A stretch of 64,000 nt of DNA from Mycobacterium shinjukuense (GTDB taxonomy: Bacteria; Actinomycetota; Actinomycetes; Mycobacteriales; Mycobacteriaceae), in assembly GCF_010730055.1 (NCBI RefSeq), contig NZ_AP022575.1, positions 1,674,001-1,738,000 on the forward strand, in the 5' to 3' direction. Under the pieces are notes generated by a model that was not told the DNA's origin, ran no database searches, and saw only the letters and a program-made list of their open reading frames with translations. Made by a program: the position numbers and the translations under genes. This document shows, in pieces, positions 50,569 through 59,943 of this stretch. The number at the start of each line of letters is the position of its first letter. The first letter of the stretch is position 1.

Positions 50569-51491
50569 CGCGACCGCTCCAGCAGCCACACCAGCAGCGC
50601 CTTCTGCGCATGCAGCCGGTTTTCGGCCTCGTCCCACACCGCGCTGGCCGGTCCGTCCATCACCTCGTCGGTGATCTCGTCTCCGCGATGCGCCGGAAGA
50701 CAGTGCAACACCATGGCTTCCGGATCGGCCAGGGCCAGCAACCCGGCGTTGACCTGGAACGGACGGAACGGTTTGACGCGGTCCAGCCCGTCGTCCTCCT
50801 GGCCCATCGAGGTCCAGGTGTCGGTCACCAGGACGTCGGCGCCGGCGGCGGCCGCGTCCGCGTCACCGGTGACGGTGACCGAGGCGCCCGTTGCCTGGGC
50901 GCGCCCCCCGGCCGCGGCCAGCACGCTCGGGTCGGGTCTGAAGCCCGGTGGCGACGCGATGGTGACGTGGATTCCCGCGGTGACCCCGCCCAGCATCAGC
51001 GAGTGGGCCATGTTGTTGGCGCCGTCCCCGAAGTAGGACAGCCGTAGGCCGCAGAGTGACCCCTTGCGTTCGGCGATGGTCTGCAGATCCGCCAGCACCT
51101 GGCAGGGGTGGAACTCGTCGGAGAGCGCGTTGATGACCGGCACCGTCGCCGTCGAGGCCATGGCGGTCAACCGGTCCTGGCTGAAGGTCCGCCAGACGAT
51201 GGCGTCGACGTAGCGCGACAACACTCTCGCGGTGTCCTGCAGTGTTTCGTCACGGCCCAACTGGGTGCTGCGACTTTCGACGACGACGGCGTGCCCGCCG
51301 AGCTGGGCGATGCCGATCTCGAAGGAGAACCGGGTGCGGGTGGAGTTCTTGTCGAAGATGACCGCGACCCCGCGCGGCCCGTCGAGCGGCCGACGACCGA
51401 ACGGGTCTTTCTTCAGTTCGGCGGCCAACTCGAGGATCTCGGCCTGTTCGGCGGGGGACAGGTCGTCGTCACGCAGAAAATGCCTAGTCAT
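50565..51491 (-). CDS. argF: Ornithine carbamoyltransferase
   Basis: 308-residue trimeric enzyme making citrulline from ornithine and carbamoyl phosphate. Carbamoyl-phosphate motif STRTRFSFE, then HPCQVLADLQTI, and the ornithine motif MVLHCLPAHRGDEI. ATG 51491 (MTRHFLRDDDL) overlaps the argD end by eight bases. Confidence 0.97.
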   Translation of the reverse strand: MTRHFLRDDDLSPAEQAEILELAAELKKDPFGRRPLDGPRGVAVIFDKNSTRTRFSFEIGIAQLGGHAVVVESRSTQLGRDETLQDTARVLSRYVDAIVWRTFSQDRLTAMASTATVPVINALSDEFHPCQVLADLQTIAERKGSLCGLRLSYFGDGANNMAHSLMLGGVTAGIHVTIASPPGFRPDPSVLAAAGGRAQATGASVTVTGDADAAAAGADVLVTDTWTSMGQEDDGLDRVKPFRPFQVNAGLLALADPEAMVLHCLPAHRGDEITDEVMDGPASAVWDEAENRLHAQKALLVWLLERSR

Positions 51492-52689
51492 GTGCGCCGC
51501 CAATCCGCTCGAGGATGCCCGGCAAGGCGGCGACGAAGCCGTCCAGCTGGGCTTCGGTGACGATCAACGGCGGCGCCAGCCGGATGACCTGGGGTGCGGC
51601 GGCATTGACGAGGTAGCCCGCCTCGCGGGCGGCCACCTCGGCGTCCTTGGCGTGCGGGACCGTCAGCACGATGCCCAGCAGCAGTCCCCTGCCCCGGACA
51701 TGGTCGATCGCCGGGTGACCGAGCGCGGCGATGGCGTGCTTTAGCGATGTGCCGAGCACCCCGGCGCGGCGCACCAGATCGTCGGCCGCCAATACCCGCA
51801 GCACCGCCAGCGCGGCGGCGGCGCACACCGGGTTACCACCGAAGGTGCTGCCGTGCAGTCCCGGGGTCAGCAGCTCGGCGGCCGGCCCGACGGCCAGGCA
51901 GGCGCCGATCGGCAGCCCGCCGCCGAGCCCCTTGGCCAGGGTCACCACGTCCGGGGTGATGCCGTCCTGCTGGTGGGCGTAAAAGGTTCCGGTGCGGCCC
52001 ATTCCGGTTTGCACCTCGTCGAGCACCAACAGAGCGCGGTGTCGCGCGGTGATGTCCCGGGCGGCCGCCAGGTAGCCCTCGGGCGGGACGACCACGCCGC
52101 TTTCCCCCATGACGGGTTCCAGAAACACCGCCGCGGTGTTGTCGTCGACGGCGGCGGCCAGGGCATCGACATCGCCGTAGGGGACGTGCGCGACGTCGCC
52201 GGGCAACGGCGCGAACGGCGCCTGCTTGGCCGGCTGACCGGTGAGCGCCAGCGATCCCATCGTACGCCCGTGGAAACCTTCTTGTGCCGCAACCAGTTTC
52301 GTGCGACCTGTGAGCCGTGACAGCTTGAACGCTGCCTCGTTGGCCTCGGCGCCGGAGTTGCACAAGAACACCCGTGCCTGGGTTTGGGCGGCCAGCAGCG
52401 CCACCAGCTCCTCGGCTAGCGCGATGCCCGGTTCGGTGGCATACAGATTGGAGGTGTGCCCCAGCGTCGACATCTGCTGTGTCACGGCCTCGATGATCGC
52501 GGGATGGCGATGGCCGAGCACGTTGACCGCGATGCCGCCGAGCAGGTCGACGTAAGCCTTGCCGTCCACATCGGTGACCACGGCACCGTCACCGTAGGCC
52601 AGCGCTATCGGGGGGGTGCCATAGTTGTTCATCATCACGGCCTCCCACCTGGCCCGCATGGTCGCCGTGTTGGTCCGAGTGTGGGTCAT
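51484..52689 (-). CDS. argD: Acetylornithine aminotransferase
   Basis: 401-residue class III PLP aminotransferase converting N-acetylglutamate semialdehyde to acetylornithine. PLP lysine in VTLAKGLGGGLPIGA; LVLDEVQTGMGRTG; GLHGSTFGGNPVCAA. Start MTHTRTNTATM at 52689 overlaps the argB stop by four bases. Confidence 0.97.
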   Translation of the reverse strand: MTHTRTNTATMRARWEAVMMNNYGTPPIALAYGDGAVVTDVDGKAYVDLLGGIAVNVLGHRHPAIIEAVTQQMSTLGHTSNLYATEPGIALAEELVALLAAQTQARVFLCNSGAEANEAAFKLSRLTGRTKLVAAQEGFHGRTMGSLALTGQPAKQAPFAPLPGDVAHVPYGDVDALAAAVDDNTAAVFLEPVMGESGVVVPPEGYLAAARDITARHRALLVLDEVQTGMGRTGTFYAHQQDGITPDVVTLAKGLGGGLPIGACLAVGPAAELLTPGLHGSTFGGNPVCAAAALAVLRVLAADDLVRRAGVLGTSLKHAIAALGHPAIDHVRGRGLLLGIVLTVPHAKDAEVAAREAGYLVNAAAPQVIRLAPPLIVTEAQLDGFVAALPGILERIGGAHD

Positions 52690-53567
52690 CCACGTACCAC
52701 CTTGGTGCCGGTGCCGGCGTCGGTGAACAGCTCCACCAACACACAATGTTCGACTCGGCCGTCGATGACGTGCGCGCTGGGCACCCCACCGATGACCGCC
52801 CGCAGGCACGCCTCAACCTTGGGAACCATGCCCGACTCCAGCGTCGGCAGCAGTTGTGCCAGTGTGCCGGTGTCGATTTCGCTGACCAACGAGTCTGGGT
52901 CCGGCCAGCTGGTGTACAGGCCTGCGACGTCGGTGAGCATCAGCAGTTTCTCGGCTTTCAACGCTTCGGCCAGTGCCGCCGCGGCGGTGTCGGCGTTGAT
53001 GTTATGCACCACGCCGTCGGCGTCCGGTGCCAGCGTGGACACCACCGGAATCCGGCCTGCCGCAATGAGATCCAGTAGCGCCGCGGTGTTGACCTGGGCG
53101 ACGTCGCCGACCAGGCCGATGTCGGTGGCCACGCCGTCGACGGTGACGCTGCGCCGTACGGCGGTGAACAGTTGCGCATCCTCCCCGGTGATGCCGACGG
53201 CGTAGGGTCCGTGCGCGTTGATCAGGTTGACCAGCTCGCGGCCTACCTGCCCGAACAACACCATGCGCGCCACGTCGAGCACTTCGGGTGTGGTGACCCG
53301 GAATCCACCCTTGAAGTCACCCCCGATGCCCAGCCGCCGCAGCATGGCCGTGATCTGTGGCCCGCCGCCGTGGACCACGACGGGATGGATGCCGCAATTG
53401 CGCAGGAACGCCATGTCGGCAGCGAATGCTTGTCGCAGCGAGTCGTCGGTCATGGCGTTGCCGCCGTATTTGACGACGACGACCTTGCCGTGCAATTGCT
53501 TGAGCCAGGGCAGGGCCTCGGCGAGCACCTGGGCCTTGACCTGGGTGGGCAATGCTTGGACGTTCAT
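52686..53567 (-). CDS. argB: Acetylglutamate kinase
   Basis: 293-residue amino-acid kinase, the regulated second step of the pathway. KVVVVKYGGNAM, HPVVVHGGGPQI and the ATP region HNINADTAAAALAEAL are visible. The N-terminal helix (PTQVKAQVLAEALPWLKQL) is of the type that makes arginine-inhibited hexamers. Start MNVQALPTQVK at 53567, seven bases after the argJ stop. Confidence 0.97.
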   Translation of the reverse strand: MNVQALPTQVKAQVLAEALPWLKQLHGKVVVVKYGGNAMTDDSLRQAFAADMAFLRNCGIHPVVVHGGGPQITAMLRRLGIGGDFKGGFRVTTPEVLDVARMVLFGQVGRELVNLINAHGPYAVGITGEDAQLFTAVRRSVTVDGVATDIGLVGDVAQVNTAALLDLIAAGRIPVVSTLAPDADGVVHNINADTAAAALAEALKAEKLLMLTDVAGLYTSWPDPDSLVSEIDTGTLAQLLPTLESGMVPKVEACLRAVIGGVPSAHVIDGRVEHCVLVELFTDAGTGTKVVRG

Positions 53568-53574
53568 GGCGTGC

Positions 53575-54780
53575 TCACGAGCTGTAAGCCGAGTTCTCTT
53601 CGACGTAGGCGTGCGAGAGGTCGGTGGTCCGGATGGCGGCGGTGCCATCGCCGACGCCGAGGTGGACGGTGATATCGACATCGGCCGCTGACAGATCCAC
53701 CGCGCGCGCACCCGGTGCCCCAACTCCGTCGACGCACACCACGGATCCGTTGAACGACACACTGATTCGATTCGGGTCGAGGGTGACCGGCGCCATGCCG
53801 ACCGCCGCGAGCACCCGACCCCAGTTCGGGTCGGATCCGAACATCGCGGTCTTGACCAAGCTATCGCGGGCAATCACCCGGGCGGCGGTCAGCGCTTCGT
53901 CCTCGGTGACGGCACCGGTCACCCTGACGGTGAGGCGCTTGGTGACGCCCTCGGCGTCGGCTTGCAGCTGAACGCACAGGTCGTCGCAGACCCGCAGCAC
54001 GGCGTCGTCGAGATCGGCCTGGGGAGGGGAGATTTCACTGGCACCGGATGCCAACAACAGCACCGTGTCGTTGGTCGAACAGCTGCCGTCGATGTCGAGC
54101 CGGTCGAACGTGCCGGCGGCGGCGCGGCGCAGTGCCCGGTCGAGTGCCGCTGGCCCGGCGACCGCGTCGGTGGTGAGCACACACAGCATGGTGGCCAGCG
54201 ACGGCGCCAGCATGCCGGCGCCTTTGGCCATCCCGCCGAGGGTCCACTTGTTTTGATGATGTAGCGCAACCTGCTTGGGCACGGTGTCGGTGGTCATGAT
54301 GGCATGCGCGGCATCATCCCCACCGGTTAGCCCACCGTGCATCTCGTGCACGATGTCGCCGACGCCGGCCAGTACCTTGTCCATCGGCAGCCGGTCCCCG
54401 ATCAGGCCGGTGGAGCACACGGCGACCTCGATGGCCCCGGTTTCGGTTCCCCAGTCCGACAACGCCGCGGCCACGGCCTCCGCGGTGGCGTGGGCGTCCT
54501 GAAAGCCCGCGGGCCCGGTGCAGGCGTTGGCGCCGCCGGAGTTGACGATGACCGCGCGCAGCTGCCCGGTGGTCAGCGCCTGCTGGGTCCACAGCACCGG
54601 CGCGGCCTTGACCTTGTTGCGGGTGAAGACTCCCGCCGCCGCGTAGTCCGGGCCTTCGTTGAACACCAGCGCGAGGTCGCGGGCACCCGATGCCTTGATC
54701 CCGGCCGCGATGCCGGCGGCCCGAAAGCCCGCCGGAGCGGTGACCCCTTGGGTGCGTAGCAACCGGGAGGTGCCGGTCAC
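53575..54780 (-). CDS. argJ: Glutamate N-acetyltransferase ArgJ
   Basis: 401-residue enzyme that transfers acetyl from acetylornithine to glutamate (cyclic pathway). The precursor self-cleaves at the conserved Thr in HAIMTTDTVPK, giving two subunits. NSGGANACTG and AMFGSDPNWGRVLAAVG are typical. GTG start at 54780 overlaps the argC stop (GTGA). Confidence 0.97.
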   Translation of the reverse strand: MTGTSRLLRTQGVTAPAGFRAAGIAAGIKASGARDLALVFNEGPDYAAAGVFTRNKVKAAPVLWTQQALTTGQLRAVIVNSGGANACTGPAGFQDAHATAEAVAAALSDWGTETGAIEVAVCSTGLIGDRLPMDKVLAGVGDIVHEMHGGLTGGDDAAHAIMTTDTVPKQVALHHQNKWTLGGMAKGAGMLAPSLATMLCVLTTDAVAGPAALDRALRRAAAGTFDRLDIDGSCSTNDTVLLLASGASEISPPQADLDDAVLRVCDDLCVQLQADAEGVTKRLTVRVTGAVTEDEALTAARVIARDSLVKTAMFGSDPNWGRVLAAVGMAPVTLDPNRISVSFNGSVVCVDGVGAPGARAVDLSAADVDITVHLGVGDGTAAIRTTDLSHAYVEENSAYSS

Positions 54781-55820
54781 GGCGCCACCCCGACCACCGA
54801 AAGACCGTCGGTCTCCGGCCAGCCCAACGCCAGGTTCATCGACTGCACCGCGGCTCCGGCGGTGCCCTTGACCAGGTTGTCGATCGCGGCGAGCGCCACG
54901 AACGTCTCGGCGTCCTCGTCCACGGCGAGGGCGATGTGCGCCGCGTTGCTGCCGATCACCGCGGCGGTTCGGGGCAGTTGCCCCTCGGGCAGCAGGTAGA
55001 TGAACGGCTCCCCGTGATAAGCCTTTTCGTAGGCCGCCCGCAGTTGTGACAGGGTCGAGCGCGTGCGTGCGGTGCAGGTGGCCAGGATGCCACGGGTGGT
55101 CGGGATGAGCACGGGGGTAAACGAGACCCTGACGTCGCGATCGGTGACGGCCCGCAACCCCTGCGCGATCTCGGGGGTGTGCCGGTGGGCGCCGGCGATG
55201 TTGTAGGCCCGCGCCGAGCCGATGACCTCCGAGCCGAGCAAGTCGGTCTTGGCCGCCCGTCCGGCCCCGGAGGTTCCGCTGACGGCGACCACGGTGACCG
55301 CGGGCTCGATGAGGTCCTCGGCCATGGCGGGCAGCAGGGCCAGCAGCGCCGCGGTCGGATAGCAACCGGGGACCGCGATGCGCCGCGCGCTTTTCAGTCG
55401 CTCACGAGCACCGGGTATCTCGGGCAGCCCATACGGCCAGCTGCCGGCGTGCGTGCAGCCGTAGAACCGCTCCCAGGCGGCGGCATCGGTGAGGCGGAAG
55501 TCCGCCCCGCAGTCGATGATGAGCGTCTGTGGGCCGAGTTGTTTGGCCAGCGCCGCCGAATGTCCATGCGGCAAGGCCAGGAAGACTACCTGATGGTCTC
55601 GCAGCACCGTCGGCTCAGTGGGCTCGACCATCCGATGGGCCAGCGGCGTCAGGTGCGGATGGTGTTCGCCAAGCGTGGTGCCAGCACTTGCCGCGGCGGT
55701 CAGCGCACCGATCGTCAGCCGGCCCGCACAGCATGCGGGATGTCCAAGCAACAGCCGCAGGATCTCACCGCCGGCGTAACCGCTGGCACCGGCAACCGCC
55801 ACCCTGATCGCATCGGCCAT
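54777..55820 (-). CDS. argC: N-acetyl-gamma-glutamyl-phosphate reductase
   Basis: 347-residue NADPH-dependent reductase. Rossmann motif VAVAGASGYAGGEILRL; catalytic Cys in AVPGCYPTAALLAL; catalytic His region GAHRHTPEIAQ. First gene of the leftward argCJBDFRGH operon. An ARG-box-like array lies just upstream of the ATG, so ArgR encoded in the operon probably represses here. Confidence 0.97.
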   Translation of the reverse strand: MADAIRVAVAGASGYAGGEILRLLLGHPACCAGRLTIGALTAAASAGTTLGEHHPHLTPLAHRMVEPTEPTVLRDHQVVFLALPHGHSAALAKQLGPQTLIIDCGADFRLTDAAAWERFYGCTHAGSWPYGLPEIPGARERLKSARRIAVPGCYPTAALLALLPAMAEDLIEPAVTVVAVSGTSGAGRAAKTDLLGSEVIGSARAYNIAGAHRHTPEIAQGLRAVTDRDVRVSFTPVLIPTTRGILATCTARTRSTLSQLRAAYEKAYHGEPFIYLLPEGQLPRTAAVIGSNAAHIALAVDEDAETFVALAAIDNLVKGTAGAAVQSMNLALGWPETDGLSVVGVAP

Positions 55821-55831
55821 CTGGAGGATTC

Positions 55832-55866
55832 TGCATGGTTATGCATGAGTTTGCAAATCCATGCTA
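55832..55866. promoter_or_regulatory. ARG-box-like ArgR operator upstream of argC
   Basis: TGCATGGTTATGCAT (55832-55846) and a following TTTGCAAATCCATGC (55850-55864) contain repeated TGCAT/ATGCA half-sites with the spacing expected of ARG boxes, 11 bases before the argC start codon. Confidence 0.65.
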
Positions 55867-56093
55867 CAGGCAGCTGCCCGGTATGGCTGGCCGCTCCGGA
55901 CCGCACCGAAAGTATTGTGGCGGACGCGACGTCCCCGCCGTGGGCCCCGGATCACCGGGGATTCCCGCCAACGGAAGGTCCAGGGCGGTGGCAGGCCCAA
56001 CGCCGAGGAGGTCTGCGGGCCGCCGTTCGACCGTCCGGCGGTCCTGGCCTCGGGCGGCGCCACAACTCGACGCTTGGCCGCGTCAGCACGACC

Positions 56094-56116
56094 AGGCCGG
56101 GGTGATCGCCCGGCCT
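56094..56116. terminator. Short GC-rich hairpin just after pheT
   Basis: AGGCCGGG (56094-56101) and CCCGGCCT (56109-56116) pair perfectly around a 7-base loop, three bases after the pheT stop. The 299-base region 55821-56119 between argC and pheT is otherwise without a gene; M. tuberculosis has PE_PGRS30 here and it is absent. Confidence 0.6.
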
Positions 56117-56119
56117 ACC

Positions 56120-58618
56120 TCAACCGCGCAGTACAGCGCCCACCCGCTCAGCGGCGCACCGCACGGCGGCATCGCGGGCCGCGCTGGCGTCGTCTTCGGT
56201 CAGTGTGCGATCCGGCGCGCGGAAGCGCAGCGCGAATGTCAGCGACTTACGGCCCTCGCCTATCTGCGGTCCGACGAAGACGTCGAAAAGCTGGATGTGC
56301 TCGAGCAATTCGCCGGCCCCGTCGCGAACGGCGTCCGCCACCGTCTGGGCTGGGACGTCGACCGGCACCACCAGGCTGACGTCCTGAAACACCGCCGGGT
56401 ACGGTGACACCTTCGGCGCCGGCGACGATTCGACCAGAGGTATCGCATCCAGGTCGAGTTCGATCGCGCAGGTGCCGTTCGGCAGGCCCGAGCGCTCGAT
56501 CACGGCGGGATGCAACTGCCCGGCGTGACCGACGGAGGTTTGCCCGACAATCACTTCCGCGCACCGGCCCGGGTGCCACGGCAGGCACTGGGCCTGCCGG
56601 AGACTCACGTCGACCCCGCTGGCGCGCGCGATGATGCGCACCGCCTCGAAAGCATCGGCCGCCTCCACCGGGCGGCCCGGACCCCAGGGGCCCCGCGGCT
56701 CCCGCAGCCCGGCCAGCACCGCGGCGACGTGCTGGGGCTGACGGGGCAGGGAGGCGTCCAGCATGGCTATCTCTTCGTCGGTCGGTCGGCGGTGCACCGG
56801 GATCGGCTCGACGCCGCGGGTCTGCTCGGTCGGCTGGACCACCTGGGCGACGGCGAACAACGCAACGTCGACGATACCTCGAGATACGTTGCGCCCCAAC
56901 GCTTCCAGCAGAGCAGGCAGCAGCGTGGTGGCCAGCTGCGGACGGTCAGCCTCCAGCGGGTTCAGCACGGCCGTCGTGTTGCGTCGCGGGTCATCGACCG
57001 GCAGCCCCCACTGGTCGAACACCCCGGCAGGCAGAAATGGCGTCGGCAGGATCTCGACGTAGCCGGACAGAGCCAGGGACCTACCGATCGCCCGGCGGCG
57101 CTTCTGCGCGCGGGTCAGACCCCCGCCCGCGGGCGCCGACGGCAGCACCGACGGAATGACCTCCAGCCCCTCCAGCCGCAGCACCTCCTCCACCAGGTCG
57201 GCGGGCTGCCGCAGATCGGGCCGCCAACTGGGCGGCGTCACGGTCAGCACGTCGCCGTCGTCCCGGGTCACCCGGGCCCCGATTTGGGTCAGTCGCCGCG
57301 CGGTCGTGCCCCGGGGAAAGCCCACCCCGGCCAAGCGGTCCGGTAGGTCGGCCCCGATCCGGATCGGCGGCAGTGACCAGTCGTCGCGGGGCGGGTCTCC
57401 GCGCCAATCGGTGAGCGTCGGGACAACCACTCCCCCGGTGATATCGGCCAGCAGCGCGGCGCACCGATCCAAGGCGGCCACCGAGATGGCCGGGTCCACC
57501 TCGCGTTCGTAACGACGGGCGGCCTCGCTGGGCAGGTGCAGCCGCCGCTGGGTGCGCGATACCGCCGCCGCGTCCCACACCGCGGCCTCCAGCAGGACGT
57601 CGGTGGAATCGGCGTGCACCTCGGTGCTGGCCGCCCCCATGACGCCGCCGATCGCCGCGGTCGCGACGTCGTCGACGATCAGGACGTCGGCCGGATCGAG
57701 CGTGCGCTCGACGTCGTCGAGGGTGACGACGGTCTCGCCGGGACGGGCGAATCGCACGCCGAAGCCGCCGGTGATCCTGTCGCGGTCATGGGCGTGCATC
57801 GGGTGCCCCAGCTCGAGCATCACGTAGTTGGTCACGTCGACCGCGGGCGAGGTGGCCCGGATGCCGCACAACAGCAGCCGGCGCTGCAGCCACCAGGGTG
57901 ACACCGCGGCGCGATCCATCCCGGTGACCGGGCGCAACGCAAAGCGGCGCACCCCGGTTTCGGGCTGCACCGTCAGCGGCCACGCCTGCCCCTCGACCGG
58001 CAACGGCGGCACCGCCTGGTTGCTGGCCGGGTCGACGAAGTCGAGCTCGTAGGCGCACGCGATCTCACGGGCCAGGCCCCGCACCGACATGCAGTAGCCG
58101 CGGTCGGGGGTGATGGCCAGGTGGAAGACCGCATCGTCTAATCCGAGGACCGCCGCGCCGTCGGCTCCGGGCTCGGCGGTTCCCGGCGGTAGCACCAGGA
58201 TCCCGGAATGATCTGCACCCAACCGGAGTTCGGCCGCCGAGCAGATCATTCCGGCGGAGTCCCGGCCGTAGGTCTTGCGGGCCGTGATGGTGAAGCCGCC
58301 CGGCAGCGTGGTGCCGGGTAGAGCCACCACAACCAGATCGTCTATAGAAAAATTCGTTGCGCCGCAAACAATTTCGTGCTGACGACCGTCACCGATGTCC
58401 ACCAGGCAGGCCCGGATCGGCTTCTTGAAACCGGTCAGCTCTTCGATGTCGACCACCCGCCCCACGGTCAGCGGGCCATCGACCGGACCAAGCGTGATGA
58501 CCTCCTCGACCTCGTGGCCGATGCGCAGCAAGGTCTGTTCGAGCTCGCGCGGCGACACGTCCCAGCCTGGCGAGCCGACCGCCACCACCTCGCGCAGCCA
58601 GCTGTGCGGAACTCGCAT
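56120..58618 (-). CDS. pheT: Phenylalanyl-tRNA synthetase beta subunit
   Basis: 832-residue beta subunit of the alpha2-beta2 enzyme. N-terminal tRNA-binding OB domain (VGRVVDIEELTGFKKPIRACLV), B3/B4 editing domain, B5 with RRLHLPSEAARRYEREVDPA, and the C-terminal anticodon-binding FDX-ACB domain (VSPYPAVFQDVSLVVP). ATG overlaps the pheS stop by one base. Confidence 0.97.
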   Translation of the reverse strand: MRVPHSWLREVVAVGSPGWDVSPRELEQTLLRIGHEVEEVITLGPVDGPLTVGRVVDIEELTGFKKPIRACLVDIGDGRQHEIVCGATNFSIDDLVVVALPGTTLPGGFTITARKTYGRDSAGMICSAAELRLGADHSGILVLPPGTAEPGADGAAVLGLDDAVFHLAITPDRGYCMSVRGLAREIACAYELDFVDPASNQAVPPLPVEGQAWPLTVQPETGVRRFALRPVTGMDRAAVSPWWLQRRLLLCGIRATSPAVDVTNYVMLELGHPMHAHDRDRITGGFGVRFARPGETVVTLDDVERTLDPADVLIVDDVATAAIGGVMGAASTEVHADSTDVLLEAAVWDAAAVSRTQRRLHLPSEAARRYEREVDPAISVAALDRCAALLADITGGVVVPTLTDWRGDPPRDDWSLPPIRIGADLPDRLAGVGFPRGTTARRLTQIGARVTRDDGDVLTVTPPSWRPDLRQPADLVEEVLRLEGLEVIPSVLPSAPAGGGLTRAQKRRRAIGRSLALSGYVEILPTPFLPAGVFDQWGLPVDDPRRNTTAVLNPLEADRPQLATTLLPALLEALGRNVSRGIVDVALFAVAQVVQPTEQTRGVEPIPVHRRPTDEEIAMLDASLPRQPQHVAAVLAGLREPRGPWGPGRPVEAADAFEAVRIIARASGVDVSLRQAQCLPWHPGRCAEVIVGQTSVGHAGQLHPAVIERSGLPNGTCAIELDLDAIPLVESSPAPKVSPYPAVFQDVSLVVPVDVPAQTVADAVRDGAGELLEHIQLFDVFVGPQIGEGRKSLTFALRFRAPDRTLTEDDASAARDAAVRCAAERVGAVLRG

Positions 58619-59661
58619 CAGGCGCCCACCCCGAACGGCAACGAGAAGCGCACGTCCCCCTCGACCATGTCGCGCATATCCGGAATGCCGTTGCGGAACT
58701 GCAGGGTGCGTTCCAACCCCATTCCGAACGCGAAGCCGGAGTAGACATCGGGGTCAATTCCAGCGGCCCGCAACACGTTTGGGTGCACCATGCCGCATCC
58801 GCCCCACTCCACCCAGTCGGCACCGCCCTTCCTGTTGGCGAACCACACATCGACCTCGGCGGACGGTTCGGTGAACGGGAAGAAGTGTGGCCGGATTCGG
58901 GTGCGCGCCAACGGCCCGAACTCGGCGCGCGCGAAGGCGTCCAGCGTCCCGCGCAGATGCGCCATCGTCAGCCCGCGATCCACCGCCAGGCCCTCCACCT
59001 GATGGAAAACCGGGGTGTGGGTGGCGTCGAGTTCGTCGGTGCGGAAGGTGCGGCCGATCGAGATGATGTAGACCGGCAGCTCGCGCTGAAGCAGGGTGCG
59101 CACCTGCACCGGCGAGGTGTGCGTGCGCAGCAACTGCCGGGAATCCTCCGGCGCGATGTAGAAGGTGTCCTGCTCACTGCGCGCGGGGTGGTCGGCCGGG
59201 AAGTTCAGCGCGTCGAAGTTGAACTGCTCGGTCTCCACCTCTGGCCCCTCGGCCAGCTCCCATCCCATCGCGATGAAGGTGTCGGCAATGTGCTCGGCCA
59301 GTATCGTGATCGGATGCCGGGCACCGGTCGGCTGCCGTGTCGACGGCAACGTGACGTCGACCCGTTCGGCGACCAGCACGGCCGCGTCCCGCTCGGCGCG
59401 CAGCGTCGCCAACCGCTCGTCGTAACTGCGTTGGGCGTCGGCGCGGGCGGTGTTGACGAGCCTGCCGGCGTCGGCACGGTCCTCCTTCGGCAGGGTTGCC
59501 AGCGCCTGTCGTGCCAGCGCCAGCGGCGAGCGGTCACCGAGATGCTCGATTTTGACGCGCGCCAGCGCGTCCAGATTGTCCGCCAGCGCGATGGCCTGCT
59601 GGGCGGCGTTGACGGCCTTGGTCAGGGCCTCCGGCGACAGGTCGACGGGTTGATCACCCAC
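58618..59661 (-). CDS. pheS: Phenylalanyl-tRNA synthetase alpha subunit
   Basis: 347-residue class II catalytic subunit. N-terminal coiled coil (residues 1-85), motif 2 IGRTFRTDELDATHTPVFHQVEG, FFPFTEPSAEVDVW, and motif 3 SGFAFGMGLERTLQFRNG. GTG start at 59661 with AAGGAG upstream. It is preceded by a long untranslated leader. Confidence 0.97.
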   Translation of the reverse strand: MGDQPVDLSPEALTKAVNAAQQAIALADNLDALARVKIEHLGDRSPLALARQALATLPKEDRADAGRLVNTARADAQRSYDERLATLRAERDAAVLVAERVDVTLPSTRQPTGARHPITILAEHIADTFIAMGWELAEGPEVETEQFNFDALNFPADHPARSEQDTFYIAPEDSRQLLRTHTSPVQVRTLLQRELPVYIISIGRTFRTDELDATHTPVFHQVEGLAVDRGLTMAHLRGTLDAFARAEFGPLARTRIRPHFFPFTEPSAEVDVWFANRKGGADWVEWGGCGMVHPNVLRAAGIDPDVYSGFAFGMGLERTLQFRNGIPDMRDMVEGDVRFSLPFGVGA

Positions 59662-59845
59662 GCGGCGACACTCTCCTTGCTGACGAGCCCAAGAGGACTA
59701 CCCGGCTTCCCCGCACGCGGCCGCTGCCCCAACCGGCAAGGGAGATACCCACTTCGGTCCGTCCCCCGGCGCGAGCGGGCAGGCTACCAGCGCGGCCCGC
59801 ATCGTGGCCGGGCGGCTGCACGGCACGGGTATGACGCAAGTGCCG

Positions 59846-59874
59846 ATCATAGGCCATCGGCCCACTGGTTTCAG
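59846..59874 (-). promoter_or_regulatory. pheST promoter and leader
   Basis: On the minus strand CTGAAA (59874-59869) and TATGAT (59851-59846) are 17 bases apart, a good sigma-A match. The leader to the pheS GTG is about 180 bases. I see no T-box or Phe-rich leader peptide in it. The gene between pheS and the adenylate cyclase found in M. tuberculosis (Rv1648) is absent here. Confidence 0.65.
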
Positions 59875-59943
59875 TGCTCCCCGTTGGGCACCCGCCGTAG
59901 CGTGGCACTCAGGCGCTCGCCGCTGGCTGAGGAGCCATCAGAG

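Noticed and set aside
59662..59840. T-box riboswitch upstream of pheS
   Set aside because: The TGGNACCGCG-type T-box sequence was not found in the leader.
59654..59908. 84-residue minus-strand frame in the pheS leader
   Set aside because: No recognisable features and no Phe-rich leader peptide; it lies between the predicted promoter and the pheS start.
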